Positions 58,916 through 64,000 of a DNA stretch of 64,000 nucleotides are shown here, in pieces. Both the position numbers and the translations under genes were made by a program. Within the stretch, counting starts at the first letter, position 1; every line of letters begins with the position of its first letter. The DNA comes from Bacillota bacterium (lineage in GTDB: Bacteria > Bacillota > Bacilli > Desulfuribacillales > Desulfuribacillaceae). The stretch is from positions 1-64,000 of the forward strand of contig JAEWFW010000012.1 in NCBI GenBank assembly GCA_023388635.1, given 5' to 3'. The notes beneath the pieces were generated by a model. It saw only the letters and a program-made list of their open reading frames with translations. It was not told the DNA's origin and ran no database searches.

Positions 58916-59443
58916 TTATTTGTGACGTTCCGTATATTTGTGTACCATGTTGAGAAATTCCGCTTTCTGCTCGTCGCCGGCAAAAACCCTAGTAGGAACG
59001 ATGTACGCCATAACTGCTCCGACATAAATGTAAATATACTCGTCTGTCGCTGCCACGCTTACAACGGTATCCCATGCATGCTTCGTCTCCGTCGCCGCAC
59101 TGGAACTGGCAATACCGTTTTCATTAAGTGAAAGTGATCTCGCTCCCAATAGCCCGTCATTTTTCCCCTCATCCAGCATGCGAGCGACACGTTTTCTGAG
59201 AAAGTAGATGGCATATCTCTTATAGAAAACAACCCACAAAATATAGGTAATGCAAAAAACTGCGAACCAATACGAAAATGGTATTTGCGAATTCGCAGAT
59301 AGAAAAAACGGAACTATTAAAAAAACCAGCGATATAAGATACCGCTGTACGAATATACTATTTCTCATCGTCTTCGAGTAATCCATATGAAAAACATTAA
59401 AATTAATATAATCTTCCTTCGTCAGTGAATAATCAATCTTCAT
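58916..59443 (-). CDS. YcxB-like membrane protein
   Basis: About 175 residues with two membrane helices near residues 35-80 and a soluble C-terminal part (LSLNENGIASSSAATETKHA, then IYIYVGAVMAYIVPTRVF) typical of YcxB-like (DUF/PH-like) proteins of Bacilli. Function unknown. ATG 59443 overlaps the upstream diguanylate cyclase gene region only slightly (the frame to 59467 overlaps by 7 bases). Same strand as neighbours. Confidence 0.72.
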   Translation of the reverse strand: MKIDYSLTKEDYINFNVFHMDYSKTMRNSIFVQRYLISLVFLIVPFFLSANSQIPFSYWFAVFCITYILWVVFYKRYAIYFLRKRVARMLDEGKNDGLLGARSLSLNENGIASSSAATETKHAWDTVVSVAATDEYIYIYVGAVMAYIVPTRVFAGDEQKAEFLNMVHKYTERHK

Positions 59444-59460
59444 TTCTTGCTGCACTCCCA

Positions 59461-60333
59461 CTACCATCGCACTACGTTTTTCCCAGCGTGCTTCGCTTGG
59501 TATAATTTCTCATCAATGATTGTAAGGAGCATATCACAAGTCAATGATTTTGTAAAATCCTCCACCGTATAGACACCGAGACTGCATGTCATCATGATCT
59601 TATGATCTTCATGCCAAAACTCTTGCTGCATGACCGCTCTCCTGATCGCTTCCGCAATGCGCTTAGCCTCGTATTGCTCCGTATTTTGCATGGAGATCAG
59701 GAATTCATCTCCGCCGTAACGTGCCACCCAAGCGCGTTGCTCATCAATATGATGTTGCAGCTCGCGCGCGAACGCACGCAGCATCCGATCTCCGACTAAG
59801 TGTCCATATTGATCATTGATTTGTTTGAAATTATCGATATCGGTAAAAATAAGGGAAAAGGGAAGTCGCTTGCGTATGCTATCACCGAGGATAGCGGGTA
59901 ACATTTTATTGATATATCGTCGGTTATATATATTGGTTAATTCGTCGAGAAACAATAATGTATACGGAACTAATGACTCATGTTTATGATGCCAAGGATT
60001 TGCTTGATAAAATCGATCTGTGATTTCGACACTATACTCACCAATCAGCCTCACACCTTGATACTCAACGGGTGTGTACACACAGAGAAATAACTTCTGC
60101 TTTACATGGTGAAACTGAAACATCGCCCGATCCTCGCTGAGGCTTCTCATATAGATACTTTGATTGTCAGCGTGCTGATTTGCAGGGAAATCAAGGAACT
60201 CAGCAGGGGAAAATGCGTCATTCAGACATGCACTATATACAATTTTCTGCTTATCAGCATCAATAAGACGCACATAATCAAACACATTTGTCATGTATCC
60301 GTCAGTTGATTGTATCCTCATCTGTTCTCTCAT
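59461..60333 (-). CDS. GGDEF diguanylate cyclase with PAS-like N-terminal half
   Basis: A 290-residue soluble protein. Residues ~1-125 look PAS-like (FDYVRLIDADKQKIVYSACL). The C-terminal half is a GGDEF domain with intact active site RYGGDEFLIS, plus FTDIDNFKQINDQYGHLVGD metal-binding and KLYQAKHAGKN near the end. It should make cyclic di-GMP. No RxxD inhibitory site is obvious four residues before GGDEF. The start is near 60333 (GAGGG upstream), or five codons later. No EAL domain. Confidence 0.9.
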   Translation of the reverse strand: MREQMRIQSTDGYMTNVFDYVRLIDADKQKIVYSACLNDAFSPAEFLDFPANQHADNQSIYMRSLSEDRAMFQFHHVKQKLFLCVYTPVEYQGVRLIGEYSVEITDRFYQANPWHHKHESLVPYTLLFLDELTNIYNRRYINKMLPAILGDSIRKRLPFSLIFTDIDNFKQINDQYGHLVGDRMLRAFARELQHHIDEQRAWVARYGGDEFLISMQNTEQYEAKRIAEAIRRAVMQQEFWHEDHKIMMTCSLGVYTVEDFTKSLTCDMLLTIIDEKLYQAKHAGKNVVRW

Positions 60334-60553
60334 CCATCCCTCATCCTCGTCAGTAAATTTAGCGACATCACCGTTTTATAGCAGCGTTTCTTGCAAGATG
60401 CATAATCTATTGATTGCATTTTTCAGTATACTTTTCAATTATTTTGCAAATAATATCTCATATTATAAGCTAATAGTCTATATTTATCAATGTCTATCAG
60501 TATATGTATGAGACTATTAGTATGAGTTAACATACTACCGAGAGGTGCTATCG

Positions 60554-60883
60554 ATGAAAAAGGATTTGGACAGGCAAATCGGTCTGCGCATAAGGAAAAA
60601 AAGGGAAGAATTAGGTCTTAGCAGAGAGGTTTTTGCAGAAAGCATTGAAGTATCACCGCAATTTCTTGCACAAATTGAACATGGGAAAAGAGGTATGTCG
60701 TCAATTACCTTGTATAAAATATGTACGACTCTAAGTACTTCAGCAGACTATATTGTCTTAGGCAGAGAATCACAAAATGATCTCCATAAAATTGATGAAA
60801 TGCTGCACAATCTCGATCCCAGATACCTCCCCTACGCGGAAGATCTATTAAAGACGTTGATTCTCGCAATCAATAGACGTTAG
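60554..60883 (+). CDS. XRE-family HTH regulator
   Basis: A 109-residue protein with an N-terminal Cro/C1 HTH (LRIRKKREELGLSREVFAES, then VSPQFLAQIEHGKRGMSSIT) and a short helical tail. Such proteins act as single-gene repressors. ATG 60554 follows GAGAGGTG. It is alone on the plus strand; the ~220-base upstream region is AT-rich with no clear promoter. Ligand and targets unknown. Confidence 0.85.
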   Translation: MKKDLDRQIGLRIRKKREELGLSREVFAESIEVSPQFLAQIEHGKRGMSSITLYKICTTLSTSADYIVLGRESQNDLHKIDEMLHNLDPRYLPYAEDLLKTLILAINRR

Positions 60884-60902
60884 GGCTACCGTTCAACCTA
60901 AA

Positions 60903-60934
60903 TAACACCGCATGATCAACTCCATGTGGTGTTA
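60903..60934. terminator. Hairpin between XRE and HAD genes
   Basis: TAACACCGCATG / CATGTGGTGTTA stem with one wobble pair and an 8-base loop, between convergent genes; no strong T-run on either side. Confidence 0.45.
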
Positions 60935-60959
60935 CTTGAGTTATTATATTTTGCATGTC

Positions 60960-61601
60960 TCAATGTTTACTCTGAATTGCTTGTATGATTCGCGCAATAT
61001 CCTGTGGTGTGTCCGCTCTGTAATCAGGGGCATATCGCTCAACATTCTTAAGCAAATCATATCCCCAACTGACCCAGATAACCGGCACTGCATTTTTCTT
61101 CCCGGCAACAATGTCCCTGATTTCATCACCGACATATACGATATCCGATGCTTGCAAATTCTTTTCTTTTAGAAATCGTCTGATCTCTTTATCCTTGCCA
61201 AATAAATGGTTCGAACAAATCACTTCGTCAAACACATCGATCTGATGATACCGTAGAAATTGCTCAATGATTTCTTTGGCATTTGTCGATATAATCGCTA
61301 ACTTGATTCCCTGCGCATGCAGCCCTTGTAAAAGTTCTTTCATATCCGCTACGGGATGAATTTCTTGCACTCGTTGCTTGTACAAACGATAAACATCGAC
61401 TGCCAGCAAAGGAAATTTATATAATTTAAAATTGACAAACTTGCTGCGTTCTTGCATAGACAGACTTTTCAAATATTCAATATCCTGATAATCTACTCGT
61501 TTTGCCTGATATTTTTCCGCGAACGCATTATAGGAATCAACTATCACATGGAGTGAATTGACCAGCGTACCATCAAAATCGAAAACAACATATTTTAACA
61601 C
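60960..61601 (-). CDS. HAD-superfamily phosphatase (PGP/PpaX-like)
   Basis: A 213-residue HAD hydrolase with motif I VVFDFDGTLVNSL, motif II IISTNAKE, motif III lysine near FGKDKEIRRFL and motif IV VYVGDEIRDIVAGK. The cap is a small helical C1 domain as in phosphoglycolate phosphatase and PpaX. Substrate unknown. The start is GTG at 61601, after AAGGAGAGTTGAT; it abuts the stop of the upstream hybrid kinase, so the two are coupled. Confidence 0.83.
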   Translation of the reverse strand: MLKYVVFDFDGTLVNSLHVIVDSYNAFAEKYQAKRVDYQDIEYLKSLSMQERSKFVNFKLYKFPLLAVDVYRLYKQRVQEIHPVADMKELLQGLHAQGIKLAIISTNAKEIIEQFLRYHQIDVFDEVICSNHLFGKDKEIRRFLKEKNLQASDIVYVGDEIRDIVAGKKNAVPVIWVSWGYDLLKNVERYAPDYRADTPQDIARIIQAIQSKH

Positions 61602-61602
61602 A

Positions 61603-64000
61603 TCAACTCTCCTTCCATTTGTCTACCTGTTCTTTGGGTACAAGAAATGAAACCGTTGTCCCTTGCCCTTCGGTACTTGTGATTTTCAGTCCTTCACCAT
61701 ACAACTGTTTTAGGCGAACATGGGTGTTGCGCAATCCGATACCTATATCTTGACTCTCAGAATATAAAATATTCTGCACCCTTTCTTCACTCATGCCCAC
61801 ACCATCGTCACGAATACTAAATTCTACATAATCACCGATATCGGCAACGCGAATGTGAACAGTGCCGCCTTCCATCTTTTTGATAATTCCGTGGATGATG
61901 GCATTCTCTATCAGTGGTTGTAATGAAAGCGGAGGTATCTTGACGTTCACGGTATCGTCGATCTCCCATTGTATTTGCAGCCTTTCCATAAATCGCTCTT
62001 TTTCAATATTTAGATAGGAACGCACAAGCATCAATTCATTCTGCAAATTGATGACTCGGTCGGCATTGTGGGAATCGAAACTTGTACGCAGGTATGTCGC
62101 AAATTCCATTACTAGATTGCGCATCCGCTGCATATCGATATCACTGAGTGCAATGACTGCGCCGAGTGTATTCAGAACGAAGTGTGGTTTCATTTGTGCC
62201 TGCCGCCATGCTGCTTCAACATTGATTCGTTTGTCGATCGATCGTTTTAAATATGTCAATGCTTTGACACGCGCCCGCAACTCAATCGCGTGAACCGGTT
62301 TAACAACATAATCATTCGCCCCAGCCAATAATCCCTCTTCAATGTCTTCCGGACGCACGCGAGCCGTCAATATAAGTACTGGTAGTTCATAAGTATTGTA
62401 ACGCTCTCTTATGTGTCGCGTCAGCTCGAATCCCGATATGCCGGGCATCATCACATCCAAAATTGCTAAATCCCATTCCTGCGTGCGTAACAACTGCAAA
62501 GCATGTTGTGGGCTTGTCGTTTTGACAATTTCATAACACGGTTCCATGGCAAAAATACTGCTGAGCACATCCAAATTCATAGAGTCGTCATCGACAGCTA
62601 AAATTTTGATTGTCTGCGGACTGCCGATCGCTTCCACCGAAACCGCGGTTTCTGCTTTTGCTGTTTCACCCACCGGCATCGCACTTGCAGTTTTTGCTAT
62701 TTTGTCTACCGATATTGCACTTTCCGCTTCTATTGCATTATCTGCAATCTTCTCCGGTACAGCAAGGTCAAATCGGAATGATGAGCCGCTTCCCGGAACA
62801 GAATCGACTGCTAGTGTTCCTCCATGTAGTTCTACTAACTGTCGACAAATTCTCAGCCCAAGCCCAAATCCTCCTCTGCCATTTGTATTATTTACTTGAC
62901 TGTACGGTTCGAAGATCGTCTGCTGCTGTGCTTCATTCATCCCGATTCCTGTATCGGAGATACATACACAGACTCGACCATCAGTCAGCTCCGCTGTGAT
63001 AGAGATTTCTCCCTCATTCGTATACTTTACGGCATTGTGGAGCAAATTGAATACAATCTGATGTAACCTCTGCTCATCTGCCATCACTAGCAGACAACAA
63101 TCCGGGACGTTCTTTGTAATGCGAATCCCTTTTTCTTCGATCATATAATGCAATAACGCTAATACATCATCAACCACTCTCCGCAACCGAACAGATCTCA
63201 CTTCTAACTGAACTTCCCGCTCTTTTAAACGCGTAATATCCAGAATATCTTTGAGCGTTGCCGACATGCGCCGTCCGACATTCATCACAGCATGTAAATC
63301 CTCTTTGCTTTTATTTTTTAAAAACAACTTTTCTCTTTCGAGAACCGTTTCCGTAATATTGAGAATAGCATGGAGCGGATTACGCAGTTCATGCGATGTA
63401 TTGGCTAAAAATTCATCCTTCGCTTTGTCCATTAACTGCAATTTTCCCGCAAATTGCTTGGCGTCGTCGTACGCACGAAAATAGCGTTTAAACCAGATAC
63501 ACGCAAATGTGAGCATCGCAATGATCAAATCAAACGGATAGAAAAAGATTTTCATATGTAAAAACGTATGAATATAATCCCAGACCATCCCATTGGCGAG
63601 CGCGATAAAAGACAATATGGCAAAAAACATATCTTGAGGTTCTTGAAAAATGAGACGCACCAAGAGTACCGCACTAATGAGATAAAATACGGCAAACACA
63701 CACATTAGCAGAGCGCCATATCCCATTAGCAGATGGAACGGCAAAAATATAATTGCCAATGAAACGGCGGCCGTTCCGGCTGAGTACATCTTAAAGCCCT
63801 TATCACGCCAAAAACTCGATGAACTCTGTCTGACACACATAAAAAGGAAAAATGCTGCATACAAAATCGCAAGAAATTTCAAACGAAAGTCCACCGTATA
63901 CGGCAGAACGAACCAATTCATCAATACCTTGTCAATATTGCCTACGATAATCATCATCAGACAAAAGAGTACACATGCGAAATAAATCATCCGTATATCG
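61603..64000 (-). CDS. Hybrid sensor with two kinase modules (5' end off window)
   Basis: At least 795 residues; the frame is still open at the window edge. Order: a seven-helix membrane region resembling the 7TMR-DISM type (residues 1-165), HisKA with NTSHELRNPLHAIL (His ~200), HATPase (N box VFNLLHNAVKYTNEG, G box RGGFGLGLRICRQL), an Ala/Glu/Val-rich linker with imperfect repeats (~410-460), a receiver domain (Asp ~512 in LAILDVMMPG), and finally a LytS-type histidine kinase (MKPHFVLNTLGAV, His ~603) with its own HATPase (LQPLIENAIIHG). Two separate kinase units around one receiver make an internal relay likely. The extracytoplasmic DISM sensor domain is expected to the right of the window. 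Confidence 0.88.
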   Translation of the reverse strand, partial: DIRMIYFACVLFCLMMIIVGNIDKVLMNWFVLPYTVDFRLKFLAILYAAFFLFMCVRQSSSSFWRDKGFKMYSAGTAAVSLAIIFLPFHLLMGYGALLMCVFAVFYLISAVLLVRLIFQEPQDMFFAILSFIALANGMVWDYIHTFLHMKIFFYPFDLIIAMLTFACIWFKRYFRAYDDAKQFAGKLQLMDKAKDEFLANTSHELRNPLHAILNITETVLEREKLFLKNKSKEDLHAVMNVGRRMSATLKDILDITRLKEREVQLEVRSVRLRRVVDDVLALLHYMIEEKGIRITKNVPDCCLLVMADEQRLHQIVFNLLHNAVKYTNEGEISITAELTDGRVCVCISDTGIGMNEAQQQTIFEPYSQVNNTNGRGGFGLGLRICRQLVELHGGTLAVDSVPGSGSSFRFDLAVPEKIADNAIEAESAISVDKIAKTASAMPVGETAKAETAVSVEAIGSPQTIKILAVDDDSMNLDVLSSIFAMEPCYEIVKTTSPQHALQLLRTQEWDLAILDVMMPGISGFELTRHIRERYNTYELPVLILTARVRPEDIEEGLLAGANDYVVKPVHAIELRARVKALTYLKRSIDKRINVEAAWRQAQMKPHFVLNTLGAVIALSDIDMQRMRNLVMEFATYLRTSFDSHNADRVINLQNELMLVRSYLNIEKERFMERLQIQWEIDDTVNVKIPPLSLQPLIENAIIHGIIKKMEGGTVHIRVADIGDYVEFSIRDDGVGMSEERVQNILYSESQDIGIGLRNTHVRLKQLYGEGLKITSTEGQGTTVSFLVPKEQVDKWKES

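Noticed and set aside
1..64000. tRNA, rRNA, insertion sequences, prophage or CRISPR-Cas
   Set aside because: None recognised. No transposase, integrase or Cas motifs and no cloverleaf were seen on reading.

Overview
The window looks like chromosome from a spore-forming Bacillota (Firmicutes) of moderately low GC. Evidence is the spore coat and germination genes (CotF-like proteins, a GerAB permease, a YtvI-like protein, tiny YjcZ-like peptides with sigma-K-like promoters), Gram-positive ribosome binding sites, an S-box SAM riboswitch, PerR, and an AgrBD quorum-sensing pair. An Rrf2-IscS-NifU operon, class III ribonucleotide reductase (NrdDG) and FeoAB suggest an anaerobic or facultative life. 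A deep-branching Bacilli lineage (Paenibacillaceae, Alicyclobacillaceae or Desulfuribacillus-like) is my guess, but no rRNA is present to fix it.

Layout. 0-2 kb is a small AT-rich accessory patch: a frameshifted MerR-type regulator, a Doc/Fic-like toxin remnant, a small gene coupled to a GNAT acetyltransferase (toxin-antitoxin-like), and a 38-codon orphan ORF. 2-6 kb holds an Amj-type flippase, an MFS efflux pump and a YitT protein. 5.9-8.0 kb is an agr-type operon (agrC-agrB-agrD) with a very short autoinducer precursor gene. 8.4-13 kb holds citramalate synthase, then the SAM-riboswitch-controlled metNIQ operon. 13-17 kb has a glycosidase-like lipoprotein, a CapA-like phosphoesterase and a rhodanese.

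17-21 kb is the Rrf2-IscS-NifU-U32 Fe-S operon beside PerR. 21-30 kb carries a nitronate-monooxygenase-like protein, a DUF445 protein, CotF-like coat proteins, a CBO0543 pair around a 30-residue membrane peptide, a flavoprotein, a GerAB permease with two tiny helical proteins, and a membrane-anchored M1-type peptidase. 30-35 kb is a cluster of spore-associated-looking genes: a repetitive Cys-rich protein, a subtilase, a pair of paralogous unknowns, and three hydrophobic micro-proteins.

35-44 kb is mostly housekeeping: M20 and M29 peptidases, a B12-binding radical SAM protein, an amine oxidase, a metallophosphatase and a CNNM/HlyC-type CBS protein. 44-50 kb carries nrdDG and a Fur-box-controlled feoA-feoB-Cys-rich operon. 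50-64 kb carries a two-component system, YibE/F, a second CBS protein, SecDF, a YtvI-like permease, a YcxB-like protein, a diguanylate cyclase, an XRE regulator, a HAD phosphatase and a large double-kinase hybrid sensor that runs off the right edge.

Common themes are redox and iron control (PerR, Fur, Rrf2 sites), sulfur and methionine supply (SAM riboswitch, IscS, rhodanese), cell-cell signalling (agr) and late sporulation. Function calls come from reading motifs; no database search was run.
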